DNA of 29,552 nt from CAZRIT01 sp964600225. GTDB taxonomy: Bacteria; Bacillota; Clostridia; Christensenellales; CAG-138. Position numbers and translations under genes: made by a program. Below the pieces are notes generated by a model, which was given only the letters and a program-made list of their open reading frames with translations, had not been told where the DNA came from and did no database searches. Positions within the stretch are counted from its first letter, which is position 1. The number at the start of each line of letters is the position of its first letter. The DNA lies in the NCBI GenBank assembly GCA_964600225.1, contig CAZRIT010000019.1:1-29552 (forward strand). Reading direction: 5' to 3'. Positions 1 through 8,737 of this stretch are shown piece after piece.

Positions 1-210
1 ATCCTGACCCATGGCGCGGACGGATATCTGTATCCCGTGGATGCACCGTATATGATGGCCGAATACGTCCGACGCATTTTTGCCGACGATGCACTGGCCG
101 AAACGCTGTCTGCGTCCGCCCGCAGGCACGCGGCCAAAACGCACGACCCGGAGCAGAATTTGAAAGACCTGATGGCGGTCTATCGGCAGCTGGCGGGAGG
201 CGACGCATGA
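1..210 (+). CDS. Glycosyltransferase C-terminus (partial, cut by window start)
   Basis: The open frame runs from the first base to a TGA at 208-210 and encodes the last 69 residues of a larger protein. It begins ILTHGADGYLYPVDAP, the usual end of a GT-B glycosyltransferase (GT4-like), in which a Gly-x-x-(G)-hydrophobic-P turn follows the nucleotide-sugar site and a helical tail closes the N-terminal domain. The stop overlaps the ATG of the next glycosyltransferase (ATGA at 207-210), so the two genes are almost certainly co-translated. The sugar donor and acceptor cannot be judged from this fragment. The family call is fairly safe because of the tail and the neighbour. Confidence 0.7.
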   Translation: MLTHGADGYLYPVDAPYMMAEYVRRIFADDALAETLSASARRHAAKTHDPEQNLKDLMAVYRQLAGGDA

Positions 211-1412
211 AAATCGTACACTTGGTGCAATACCTCATGCAGGGGCACACCTATCAGGAAAACTACCTGCCGCACGCCATGGCGCGGCTCGGGCACGAGG
301 TAACCGTCATCGCGGGCGTTGACAACCCCGATTTTTATACCGATCCCCCGCACGCCGCGGGCGATACCGTCATCGACAAGGAACTTGTCAAGGTGCGCTA
401 TGTCAAAATGCACTATGCGTCGCTTTGGACGCGCATTGACGGGCTGTACGGCATTTTGGAGCAGGAAAACCCCGATATCGTGTATGTGCACGGGTTCCTC
501 CTGACGCGCTGTTTTGCGTTAAGGCGCTATATGCTGCGCCACCCCGCCTGCCGATTTGTGGCGGACACGCACGAAACGTACGCGCTGGCGTTCAACGGCT
601 GCTTTACCGATTCCCCGAAGGATCGCATCCGCCATTTCGTATACTTCCGCTGCGTCTACCGTTGGTGGGCAAGGATGGTGGAGCGACACTACGAAAAGCT
701 CTTTTATGTTTCCCCGCCGCGCAAGGAGTATGCCATGGAGGCTTTCGGTTTTTCGGAATCCTTTTTGGAACCTTTGTGGCTCGGCGCGGATTTGCAGACG
801 CTGCCATACCCAAACAAGGCCGCGCTGCGCGGGGAGATCCGCCAAAAGCTCGGCCTTGCCGCGGATGCGCGCATCCTGCTGCTTGCGGGCAAGCTGGATC
901 GCCTCAAGCACCCCGTGGAACTGGCGGAGGCGTTTGCCGAACTGGATGCCGACGGCTGGTATCTGGTGTTTGTCGGCAGCATGCCCGACGATATACAGGC
1001 GCAGATCGACCGCATCGCCAAGGCAAACGGCCGCATTCTGTTGACGGGTTTTGTCAGCGGCGACGAGGTGCTCGCCTACATCACCGCCTGCGATTTGGCC
1101 GTCTACCCCGGCGCACCCTCGGTGCTTTGGCAGCAAACGGTCTGCTCGGGCATTCCCGCGGTGTTCTACGAGCCCAAGGCGGGCTATGCCCAATACCTGT
1201 CCGATGACAGCGCGCGCTTTGTAACGACCGGCAGCAAGGAGGAGATCCTTGCCTGCATCCGCCCGCTGACGGCCTCCGATGCGCTGCGGCAGCAGATGGG
1301 CCAACGCGCCCGCAGGCACGGCGAACGCATCCTTTCCTACGACGCTCTGGCCGAGAAAGCCATCCGCATTGCAAGCCGCGGCGCGGCAGGTACCGATAAA
1401 ACCCCCGATTGA
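207..1412 (+). CDS. GT-B fold glycosyltransferase (GT4-like)
   Basis: A 401-residue protein that probably transfers a sugar to a cell-surface glycan or lipid at the cytoplasmic face. The N-terminus (KIVHLVQYLMQGHTYQENY, then MARLGHEVTVIAG) is the acceptor-side Rossmann domain. The C-terminal half has the donor-side pattern, with ILLLAGKLDRLKHP near residue 225 and LTGFVSGDEVLAYITACDLAVYPG near 280. In place of the usual acidic EGFG...E patch it has PSVLWQQTVCSGIPAVFYEP, so the standard E-x7-E signature is not present; this variant occurs in some GT4-like enzymes. The start is supported by GGGAGG at 195-200 and by the ATGA overlap with the gene before it. The substrate is unknown. It lies 53 bases upstream of gyrA with no clear promoter between them. 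Confidence 0.82.
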   Translation: MKIVHLVQYLMQGHTYQENYLPHAMARLGHEVTVIAGVDNPDFYTDPPHAAGDTVIDKELVKVRYVKMHYASLWTRIDGLYGILEQENPDIVYVHGFLLTRCFALRRYMLRHPACRFVADTHETYALAFNGCFTDSPKDRIRHFVYFRCVYRWWARMVERHYEKLFYVSPPRKEYAMEAFGFSESFLEPLWLGADLQTLPYPNKAALRGEIRQKLGLAADARILLLAGKLDRLKHPVELAEAFAELDADGWYLVFVGSMPDDIQAQIDRIAKANGRILLTGFVSGDEVLAYITACDLAVYPGAPSVLWQQTVCSGIPAVFYEPKAGYAQYLSDDSARFVTTGSKEEILACIRPLTASDALRQQMGQRARRHGERILSYDALAEKAIRIASRGAAGTDKTPD

Positions 1413-1465
1413 CTGTCGAACACGCGTTGTTCGGCGCCCGAGAAACAAGTTTGGAGAGAGAACAA

Positions 1466-4003
1466 GTGGAACAGAAGAATGAAACCCGCATCGTCCCGAT
1501 AAAGCTCGAAAACGAGATGAAGACCAGCTTCATCGCCTACGCCATGGCGGTGATCATCAACCGTGCGCTGCCCGATGTGCGCGACGGCCTCAAGCCCGTG
1601 CACCGCCGCATCCTCTACTCGATGGACGAGCTGGGATTGCAGCCCGACAAGCCGTACCGCAAGAGCGCCCGCATCGTGGGCGACTGCCTCGGCAAATACC
1701 ACCCGCACGGCGACAGCTCCGTGTACGACGCCATGGTGCGCTTGGCGCAGGATTTTTCCACGCGCTATCCGCTGGTGGAGGGGCACGGCAACTTCGGCTC
1801 CGTCGACGGCGACCGCGCGGCGGCCATGCGTTACACCGAGGCCAAGCTATCCAAGATGGCGTCCGAAATGATGGCCGATATCGAAAAGGACACGGTCGAT
1901 TTCTACCCCAACTTTGACGAAACGCTCATGCAGCCAAGCGTGCTGCCCAGCCGCTACCCCAACATTCTGGTCAACGGCTCGGGCGGCATCGCGGTGGGCA
2001 TGGCCACCAATATTCCCCCGCACAACCTCGGCGAAACCATCGACGGCCTGTGCGCATTCATCGACAACCCCGACATGTCAAGCGACGAGCTGATGCAGTA
2101 CATCCCCGGGCCCGATTTCCCCACGGGCGGTATCATCCTCGGGCGGCAGGGCATTGCCGACGCGTACCGCACGGGCCGCGGCCGCATCGTGGTACGCGCG
2201 CGCGCCGAGATCGAAACCTACGGCGCCAACCGCAGCCGCATCATCGTGACGGAGATACCGTATCAGGTCAACAAGGCCAAGCTGGTGGAGCGCATTGCGG
2301 AGCTGGTGCACGACAAGCGCATCGAGGGCATTTTCGACCTGCGCGACGAGACAGACCGCACGGGCATGCGCGTGGTGATTGAGCTTAAAAAGGACGTCAA
2401 CGCCAACGTCATCCTCAACCAGCTCTACAAGCACACCGAGATGCAGACCACCTTTGGCGCCATCATGCTTGCGCTGGTGGACGGCGAGCCCAAGGTGCTG
2501 TCGCTTAGGGAAATCCTCTACCACTACCTCAAGCATCAGGAATCCGTCGTGCGCCGCCGCACCAGCTACGATCTGGAGCGCGCCAAGGAACGGCTGCATA
2601 TACTCGAGGGGCTCATCATCGCGCTGGACAACATCGACGAAATCGTCAATTTGATCAAGCGCGCCGCCAACGGGCAGGAGGCCAAGCTGAAGCTCATCGA
2701 GCGCTTCGGGCTGAGCGAGCGGCAGGCACAGGCCATCCTCGACATGCGTCTGCAGCGCCTGACGGGGCTGGAGCGCGACAAGATCGTCGAGGAAGACCGC
2801 GTGCTGAAAGAGCGCGTGGCGTACCTGGAAGGCGTGCTGGCGGACGAAAAGAAGCTGTTGAGCATCATCAAGGAGGAAGCGCTTGCCATCAAGGAGCGTC
2901 ACACCGACAAGCGCCGCACCGAAATTTCGCAAATGCTCGACGAAATCGACCTCGACGATGTCATTCAGGAGGGCGACATGGCCGTAACCATGACGCACTT
3001 TGGCTACATCAAGCGCCTCTCGCCCGAGGTGTACCGCGCACAGCACCGCGGCGGACGCGGCGTTATCGGCCAGGGCACGCATGAGGAGGATTTTGTGGAG
3101 CGCATCTTTGTGACCAGCTCCCACAACAATATCATGTTCTTCACCAACCTCGGCCGCGCCTTCCGCATCAAATGCTACGTCATCCCCGAGGCGGGGCGCA
3201 GCGCCAAGGGCCTGCCCATCGTAAACCTGCTGCAATTGCAGGGCGGCGAAAAGGTGACCGCCATGTTCCCCGTGCCGCCCGACGCCGAGAACGGCTTCCT
3301 CGTGATGGCCACCAAGCAGGGCGTGATCAAAAAGACGCCGCTGAGCGACTTTGACAACATCCGCAAGGGCGGCATTATCGCCCAGAACCTGCGCGACGAC
3401 GACGAGCTGATTGCGGTGGAGCTTTCCATGGGCGACGACGAATTCATCGTAGCCACCCAAAATGGCAAGTGCGTGCGCTTTGCCGAATCGGACGTGCGTC
3501 CCATGGGCCGCGCAGCCACGGGCGTGCGCGCCATCCTGCTTGAGGACGGCGACGTGATGGTGGATATGGTCAAGGTGACCGAGGGCAAAACCGTGCTGAC
3601 CGTCACCTCGCGCGGCATGGGCAAGCGCACCGATACCGACAGCTACCCGCTGCAGCGGCGCGGCGGCAAGGGCGTATTCGCCATGGCGCTGACGGAGCGG
3701 ACGGGCAAGCTGGAATGCCTGCGCATGGCGGGCGACGACGAGGACCTCATGCTCATCCGCGACGACGGCACGGTCATGCGCATGCCGCTAAGTCAGCTTT
3801 CCATCATTGGCCGCAACACGCAGGGCGTACGGCTCATGCGCGTGGACGAGGGCACCCGCGTGGTCTCCGTGGCGGTGGTGCCGCATCAGGAGCCCGCGGA
3901 CGACGACCTGCCCGAATCGGCCGAAGCGACGGATTTGACCGCGCCCGAAGCGGCGGAACCGGCCGCACCCGAAGCGCCCGCAGGCGACGGCACGGCAGAA
4001 TAA
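1466..4003 (+). CDS. gyrA: DNA gyrase subunit A
   Basis: The breakage-reunion subunit of DNA gyrase, which acts with GyrB to introduce negative supercoils. The frame is open further upstream, but the GTG at 1466 is chosen because GGAGAGAG lies at 1453-1460 and the protein then begins MEQKNETRIVPIKLENEMK, as in other GyrA. The length is 845 residues, normal for the family. ALPDVRDGLKPVHRRIL and the resistance-determining loop HPHGDSSVYD (residues 79-88) are present. Ser84, the equivalent of E. coli Ser83, is retained. The DNA-linking tyrosine is Tyr123 in MRYTEAKL. The GyrA box QRRGGKG near 729-735 separates it from ParC. The C-terminus ends in a Pro/Ala/Glu-rich acidic tail of about 35 residues. 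The neighbours are glycosyltransferases and cca, not gyrB. Confidence 0.97.
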   Translation: MEQKNETRIVPIKLENEMKTSFIAYAMAVIINRALPDVRDGLKPVHRRILYSMDELGLQPDKPYRKSARIVGDCLGKYHPHGDSSVYDAMVRLAQDFSTRYPLVEGHGNFGSVDGDRAAAMRYTEAKLSKMASEMMADIEKDTVDFYPNFDETLMQPSVLPSRYPNILVNGSGGIAVGMATNIPPHNLGETIDGLCAFIDNPDMSSDELMQYIPGPDFPTGGIILGRQGIADAYRTGRGRIVVRARAEIETYGANRSRIIVTEIPYQVNKAKLVERIAELVHDKRIEGIFDLRDETDRTGMRVVIELKKDVNANVILNQLYKHTEMQTTFGAIMLALVDGEPKVLSLREILYHYLKHQESVVRRRTSYDLERAKERLHILEGLIIALDNIDEIVNLIKRAANGQEAKLKLIERFGLSERQAQAILDMRLQRLTGLERDKIVEEDRVLKERVAYLEGVLADEKKLLSIIKEEALAIKERHTDKRRTEISQMLDEIDLDDVIQEGDMAVTMTHFGYIKRLSPEVYRAQHRGGRGVIGQGTHEEDFVERIFVTSSHNNIMFFTNLGRAFRIKCYVIPEAGRSAKGLPIVNLLQLQGGEKVTAMFPVPPDAENGFLVMATKQGVIKKTPLSDFDNIRKGGIIAQNLRDDDELIAVELSMGDDEFIVATQNGKCVRFAESDVRPMGRAATGVRAILLEDGDVMVDMVKVTEGKTVLTVTSRGMGKRTDTDSYPLQRRGGKGVFAMALTERTGKLECLRMAGDDEDLMLIRDDGTVMRMPLSQLSIIGRNTQGVRLMRVDEGTRVVSVAVVPHQEPADDDLPESAEATDLTAPEAAEPAAPEAPAGDGTAE

Positions 4004-4014
4004 CCGCTTAACGC

Positions 4015-5415
4015 ATGTACGGCAAATCCATCCCCATCCCCGCATACCTGGCCCCGCTGAGCGCCGCTTTCGGCCGCTTTGGCGGGGCCGTCTACGCCGT
4101 CGGCGGGTTTGTGCGAAACAGCTTGCAAAACCTGCCGCCGTCGGATATCGACGTGTGCTCCGGGTACACGCCCGAGTCCCTACAGGCCATGCTTGCGGGC
4201 ACGGATATCCGCATCATCCAAAAGGCCCCCGCGTTTGGCACGGTGGAGCTGCACTTTGGCGATATCTCGGTGGAGCATACCACCTTCCGCGCCGACAGCT
4301 ACGCCGCCGACGGCACGCACCGCCCCAATGCGGTGCGGTTTGCCGAGACGCCGACGGAGGACGCGTTCCGCCGCGATTTTACCGTCAACGCTCTCTATGC
4401 AGACCTTGCCACGGGAGAGGTATACGACCCGACGGGCGGGCTGGCGGATCTGGCGCAGGGCGTGCTGCGGGCCGCCGCCGCACCGCCCGAACGGACGATG
4501 GAAAACGACGCGCTGCGCATCCTGCGACTGGCGCGGTTTTCGGCGGAGCTGGGGTTTTCCGTCGATCCCGCGACGTTCGATGCGGCCAAGCGCCACGCCA
4601 ATCGGCTTGCCGCCATCGCCCCTGAACGCATCCAGCATGAGCTCGACCGCATCCTGCTCAGCGACGCAAAGTACCCTTCGCTCGGATTTGGCGCACAGCG
4701 CGGCGTGCTCGTCGGCCTGACGCTGCTGGATGAGCTGGACGTTTGGCCATGCATCGCCCCGCCGATGCGCGACATGCGCAATCTTTCCCAGCGCAGCGAC
4801 CATCACCGCTACGATGTGCTGCGCCACACCTTCCACGTCTGCGCCGAAACGCCGTGCACGCGCACCATGCGGCTTGCGGGCCTGCTGCACGATATCGGCA
4901 AGCCCTTGTGCCGCAGCGAGACGGGCAGCTATCGCCTGCACGATCGGTACGGGGAGGCTTTGGCGCGCGAGATTTTGACGCGGTTGCGGTACCCGGCCGA
5001 TACCGTCAACGATGTGTGCGCACTGGTGCGCTACCACATGTACGATGTGCAAAACACCGCGCGCGACGAAACGCTGCGCACGCGCTTTGCCCTGTGGGGA
5101 CGGACGCTGACGGAGCGCATGATCGAACTGCGCGAAGCGGACGTGCGCGGCTGCGGCTACAACACCGATTATGTCAACGCCCGCTGGCGCACGCTGTATC
5201 AAACGATGCGTGCCGAGGGCGCGCCGTTTTCCGAAAGCGAGCTGGCCGTGACGGGCGCGGACATTATGCTTGTCCTCGGCATCCCCGCGGGCAAACAGGT
5301 GGGGCAGATCAAGCAAAAGCTGTTTTTGCACTGCGCGCGGAGGCCGAGCGACAACACCAAACCGATTTTGATGCGGCTGATCCGCGACTGCCTGCCGCCT
5401 ATGCCAAACGCCTGA
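4015..5415 (+). CDS. cca: CCA tRNA nucleotidyltransferase with HD domain
   Basis: Adds or repairs the 3' CCA of tRNA in the cytoplasm. This 466-residue protein has the nucleotidyltransferase head AVYAVGGFVRNSL (Gly-Gly 30-31, Arg34) followed by PSDIDVC, whose Asp44 and Asp46 bind the metals. RRDFTVNALYADLATGEVYDPTGG follows, then the neck helices (LRILRLARFSAELGF), and an HD domain with LAGLLHDIGKP. HD-containing CCA enzymes are common in Firmicutes and the HD part may give phosphohydrolase activity. It lies 11 bases after gyrA and has no convincing Shine-Dalgarno sequence, so it is probably translated in the same transcript. Poly(A) polymerase is the alternative reading; the motif set favours a CCA-adding enzyme. 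Confidence 0.93.
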   Translation: MYGKSIPIPAYLAPLSAAFGRFGGAVYAVGGFVRNSLQNLPPSDIDVCSGYTPESLQAMLAGTDIRIIQKAPAFGTVELHFGDISVEHTTFRADSYAADGTHRPNAVRFAETPTEDAFRRDFTVNALYADLATGEVYDPTGGLADLAQGVLRAAAAPPERTMENDALRILRLARFSAELGFSVDPATFDAAKRHANRLAAIAPERIQHELDRILLSDAKYPSLGFGAQRGVLVGLTLLDELDVWPCIAPPMRDMRNLSQRSDHHRYDVLRHTFHVCAETPCTRTMRLAGLLHDIGKPLCRSETGSYRLHDRYGEALAREILTRLRYPADTVNDVCALVRYHMYDVQNTARDETLRTRFALWGRTLTERMIELREADVRGCGYNTDYVNARWRTLYQTMRAEGAPFSESELAVTGADIMLVLGIPAGKQVGQIKQKLFLHCARRPSDNTKPILMRLIRDCLPPMPNA

Positions 5416-5513
5416 CGCCATCCGTTTTTCTGCGAATACACGCGTTTTTTCGCGGTAAAGTGGGGAATAAACGCTCCTTTTTCGGACATTTTGTGAATAA
5501 TCGGTGATCGGTA

Positions 5514-5542
5514 TTGGCAGGTCGCTTTCGGTATGTTAAACT
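5514..5542 (+). promoter_or_regulatory. Predicted sigma-A promoter of the CotH cassette
   Basis: TTGGCA at 5514-5519 and TAAACT at 5537-5542 are 17 bases apart, with a TG dinucleotide at 5534-5535 giving an extended -10. Transcription would begin near 5549, leaving a leader of about 55 bases before the TTG start of the CotH gene. Read by eye only. Confidence 0.55.
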
Positions 5543-5555
5543 GGGACGGATAGAG

Positions 5556-5582
5556 GGATACGGGGCCGTTTCGGCCGTATCC
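5556..5582 (+). promoter_or_regulatory. Leader hairpin upstream of the CotH gene
   Basis: GGATAC (5556-5561) pairs with GTATCC (5577-5582), and GGCCG (5564-5568) pairs with CGGCC (5572-5576). This gives 11 base pairs, a GG bulge and a TTT loop. No T-run follows, so it is not a classic terminator. It sits between the predicted start of transcription and the AAGGAG at 5591-5596, where it could affect mRNA stability or translation. Confidence 0.5.
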
Positions 5583-5603
5583 GTTTATGAAAGGAGCCTG
5601 CTT

Positions 5604-8600
5604 TTGGCGAAACGTCGTCGTCGTGCAGCCCGCAAAGGGCTGATCTATATGCTGCTTCTCATCTGCGTCGCCGCGCTGGTGTTCTATTTGGTGCGCGGCT
5701 CGGCCAACACCGACGCTACGGGCACCAACGAAAACGTGCGCATCAACGAGGTCATGACCAGCAACAAGGGCGCCGTGCCCGATGGCACGGGCGATTTCCC
5801 CGACTGGGTTGAGGTACAAAACATCACCGACCATGCCATCGATATTTCGGGCTATGGCCTGTCGGACGATTTGCTTTCCGCCGCCAAGTGGACATTTCCA
5901 AGCGGCACGGTGCTGGAACCCAAGGGCTTTGCCATCGTGTTCTGCTCAGGCGACGTGACGCGCGGCCCCATGCATGCGCCGTTTCGGCTGTCGGCCTCGG
6001 ATCAGCTTGTGCTTTCCAGCGTCAACGGCACCATTGTCGACAGCCTGCAGCTACGCGGCGTGGACGCGGGCTATACGCTTTCGCGCGATCCCGCCAACGA
6101 CGCCAACTGGATCCCGTTCCAGCCCAGCCCCGGCTACGAAAACACCGCGGATGGCGCGGCAGCGTACCTTGGCACACTGGCCGCCACCGCGGATGACAGC
6201 ATCGGCGTCTACATCAACGAGTTTATGCCCTCCAACGCCTCCACCATCGTCGGCCCCGACGGGGTGTACTGCGATTGGATTGAACTGTACAACACCACGG
6301 GCAACGCTTTGGATTTAAGCGGCTACGGCGTATCCGACAACACCGCGCAGCCGTTGAAATACACGCTTCCTTCGGGCACGCGCATCGATGCGTACGGCGT
6401 GCTTTTGATCTATTGCACGGGCCGCGAAACGCCCCTGGGCGCAACGGAAATCGAAGCGCCGTTCAGGCTGGCGGCGTATGCCGAAAGCGTGGTGTTCTCC
6501 ACGCCGCAGGGCAAAATACTGGATAGCTATGATTATCAGCGCGCCGACAGCGACATGAGCTTTGCGCGCTTCCCCGACGGCACGGGCGGCTTCAGCGCCA
6601 CGGCCCAGCCCACGCCCGGTTACCCCAACACCAACGCGGGCTTGCGGGCCTTTCAATCCACCCAGACGTTCGGCACGGGCAGCCTGATCCTCTCCGAGGC
6701 GCTCAACGCCAACTACTCCTTCCTCAAGCAGCCCGACGGTGAGTATTACGACTGGATCGAGCTGTATAACCGCAGCAGCGCGCCCATCCCGCTATCGGGC
6801 TACGCGCTGTCCGACAACGCCAAGAATCCCGCCAAGTGGGTGTTCCCCGATACCACCATCGAAGCGGGCGAATACATGGTGGTCATGGCGTCGGGCAAGA
6901 ACGTTTCCGACGCGCAAAAAAAAAATAGTTTAGCCACCAACTTTACCCTTTCCGGCGACGGCGACGTTGTGCTGCTGTTCTCGCCCGAGGGCGAAATCCT
7001 CGATAAGCTGCTGCTTCCCAAGGCGCATGCCGACGTCAGCTACGGCCGCACGGGCACGGACTTGATGTATTACAGCAATCCCACGCCGGGCGCGGCCAAC
7101 GTCAGCGGCTTTACCGCCTATACCGACGCGCCCGTCATCAACCTGGCCTCGGGCTGCTATCAGGGCTCGCAGACGGTGAGCATCGCCATCCCCGACGGCG
7201 CCAACGTTACCTACACCACCGACGGTACGGAACCCACGCAATCCTCCATGCCCTATTCCGCGCCGCTGTCGATTACCAAAACGACGGTTCTGCGCGCAAG
7301 GGCGTTTGCGGGCGGGCTGCAGGGCAGCGACGTTGCCACCGCCAGCTACATCATCGATAACGGCGAAAACAGCGTGCAAAACCACGCGCATAACCTGCCC
7401 GTATTGAGCATCGTGACCGACCCCAAGAACCTGTTCGACCCCAAGACGGGCATCTATGTCGTCGGCAGCGGCGTTGCGGGCCAATCGCCCGACGAGGATG
7501 AAAACGCCTATACTTTGTTCCACGGCATGAATGCCAACTACGCGGTGGATTCCAACTTCTGGCAGCAGTGGGAACGGCCCACGCACTTTGACCTGATCGA
7601 CGAAACGGGTGCGCACGAGTACTCGGCCGATTGCATGATCCGCATCTTCGGCGCGTATTCGCGCAATAAGGAGCAAAAGGGCCTTACGCTCATTGCGCGC
7701 GCGGGCTACGGCGGATCGATGTTTGAACACGCGTTCTTTGATAACCGTGATTTTACCTCCTACAAGTCGGTGGTGCTGCGCGCCAGCGCGCAGGACGCCA
7801 CCTTCAGCCGCATCCGCGACGTGGTGATTACCTCGCTGCTGGAGGACGGGGACCTTGGCCTGCCGCCCGAAAGCGAGATCCATGTGCAGGCTTATCGGCA
7901 GATCGTGGTGTATATCAACGGCCAATACTGGGGCGTGTACAACCTGCGCGAGAAGATCAGCAAGTATTTCCTCTCCCAGCACTACGGCGTGGCCGACCCC
8001 GATTCCATCGATATTCTGGTGGGCAACGGCAACGAGCTGTGCTATGTGGCGGGCAGCACCTCCGCATGGAAGGAATACACCAAGATGGTCACCTGGGCCA
8101 ATGAGCACGATTTGAGCGTGCAGTCCAACTACGACTATATCTGCTCGCTCATGGACGTGGAAAACTTTGCCGCCTACTGCGCAGCGGAGATCGTCGTCGG
8201 CAACACCGATACGGGCAACATCAAATATTGGCGTTCGAGCGAACTGGACAATAAGTGGCGTTGGTTGTATTATGATTTCTGCTGGGGCATGAACCGCAAC
8301 GATAACAACTCCGATACGGGCACCTCGGGGTATCGGCGCGATTTCTTTTCCAAGTACTTCCATGTGGAAGGCCACGGCGTGGGCAGGAACACCTCCACCA
8401 AGCTTTCACGGGCGCTGCTGAAAAACGCGCAGTTTCGGGCGCTGTTTTTGCAGAAGGTGGCCTATCTGCTCAACGACGTCTACACGCCCGAGAAGATCCT
8501 TGCGCGCGTAGAGCAGTGCCAGAGCGCCATCGCCGACGAAATGGTGTTCGACGTGGATCTGTGGAAGGACATTACCTACAAAAGCTGGCAGCAGCACTGC

Positions 8601-8726
8601 GATAACATCCGCGATTATGCCACGCACTATCAGGATTATTGCCTCAAGTACTGCCAGAGCTATTTCTCCCTCAGCGATGCGGACATGGTCGCCATCTTCG
8701 GGCGCAAAACAACGCTGGCGGAATAA
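5604..8726 (+). CDS. CotH-kinase protein with three lamin-tail domains
   Basis: A 1040-residue surface protein. The TTG at 5604 is chosen because AAGGAG (5591-5596) precedes it by 7 bases; the upstream in-frame TTG at 5514 lies inside the predicted promoter. After MAKRRRRAARKG comes one membrane segment (about 13-31), so the rest should lie outside the cell. Three lamin-tail-type repeats begin with VRINEVMTSN (about 45), VYINEFMPSN (about 201) and LILSEALNAN (about 360), each followed by D-W-(I/V)-E-L. A chitobiase C-terminal-type domain (VTYTTDGTEPTQSSMPYSAP) spans about 508-582. A CotH domain runs from about 597, with YWGVYNLREKISKYF and YYDFCWGMNRND. CotH proteins are atypical protein kinases. 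No dockerin or sortase motif was seen. An A10 run lies inside the third repeat (see findings). First gene of the VTC/DUF4956 cassette. Confidence 0.9.
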   Translation: MAKRRRRAARKGLIYMLLLICVAALVFYLVRGSANTDATGTNENVRINEVMTSNKGAVPDGTGDFPDWVEVQNITDHAIDISGYGLSDDLLSAAKWTFPSGTVLEPKGFAIVFCSGDVTRGPMHAPFRLSASDQLVLSSVNGTIVDSLQLRGVDAGYTLSRDPANDANWIPFQPSPGYENTADGAAAYLGTLAATADDSIGVYINEFMPSNASTIVGPDGVYCDWIELYNTTGNALDLSGYGVSDNTAQPLKYTLPSGTRIDAYGVLLIYCTGRETPLGATEIEAPFRLAAYAESVVFSTPQGKILDSYDYQRADSDMSFARFPDGTGGFSATAQPTPGYPNTNAGLRAFQSTQTFGTGSLILSEALNANYSFLKQPDGEYYDWIELYNRSSAPIPLSGYALSDNAKNPAKWVFPDTTIEAGEYMVVMASGKNVSDAQKKNSLATNFTLSGDGDVVLLFSPEGEILDKLLLPKAHADVSYGRTGTDLMYYSNPTPGAANVSGFTAYTDAPVINLASGCYQGSQTVSIAIPDGANVTYTTDGTEPTQSSMPYSAPLSITKTTVLRARAFAGGLQGSDVATASYIIDNGENSVQNHAHNLPVLSIVTDPKNLFDPKTGIYVVGSGVAGQSPDEDENAYTLFHGMNANYAVDSNFWQQWERPTHFDLIDETGAHEYSADCMIRIFGAYSRNKEQKGLTLIARAGYGGSMFEHAFFDNRDFTSYKSVVLRASAQDATFSRIRDVVITSLLEDGDLGLPPESEIHVQAYRQIVVYINGQYWGVYNLREKISKYFLSQHYGVADPDSIDILVGNGNELCYVAGSTSAWKEYTKMVTWANEHDLSVQSNYDYICSLMDVENFAAYCAAEIVVGNTDTGNIKYWRSSELDNKWRWLYYDFCWGMNRNDNNSDTGTSGYRRDFFSKYFHVEGHGVGRNTSTKLSRALLKNAQFRALFLQKVAYLLNDVYTPEKILARVEQCQSAIADEMVFDVDLWKDITYKSWQQHCDNIRDYATHYQDYCLKYCQSYFSLSDADMVAIFGRKTTLAE

Positions 8727-8737
8727 GGACGGGACGG

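Noticed and set aside
1417..1430. LexA/DinR-like box (CGAACACGCGTTGT) before gyrA
   Set aside because: It matches the first 12 of 14 positions of the Bacillus pattern CGAACRNRYGTTYG but not the last two, and no promoter is visible beside it. It may simply be part of the imperfect inverted repeat at 1417-1433.
2078..3460. 460-residue minus-strand frame inside gyrA
   Set aside because: gyrA is certain in this region, and the antisense frame has no recognisable domain or start signal.
5416..5513. Terminator after cca
   Set aside because: Only a four-base CGCG pairing around a T-run is seen near 5443-5456, too weak to call.
6930..8375. 481-residue minus-strand frame inside the CotH gene
   Set aside because: A mirror of the third-codon GC bias of the CotH gene; no domain or ribosome site.
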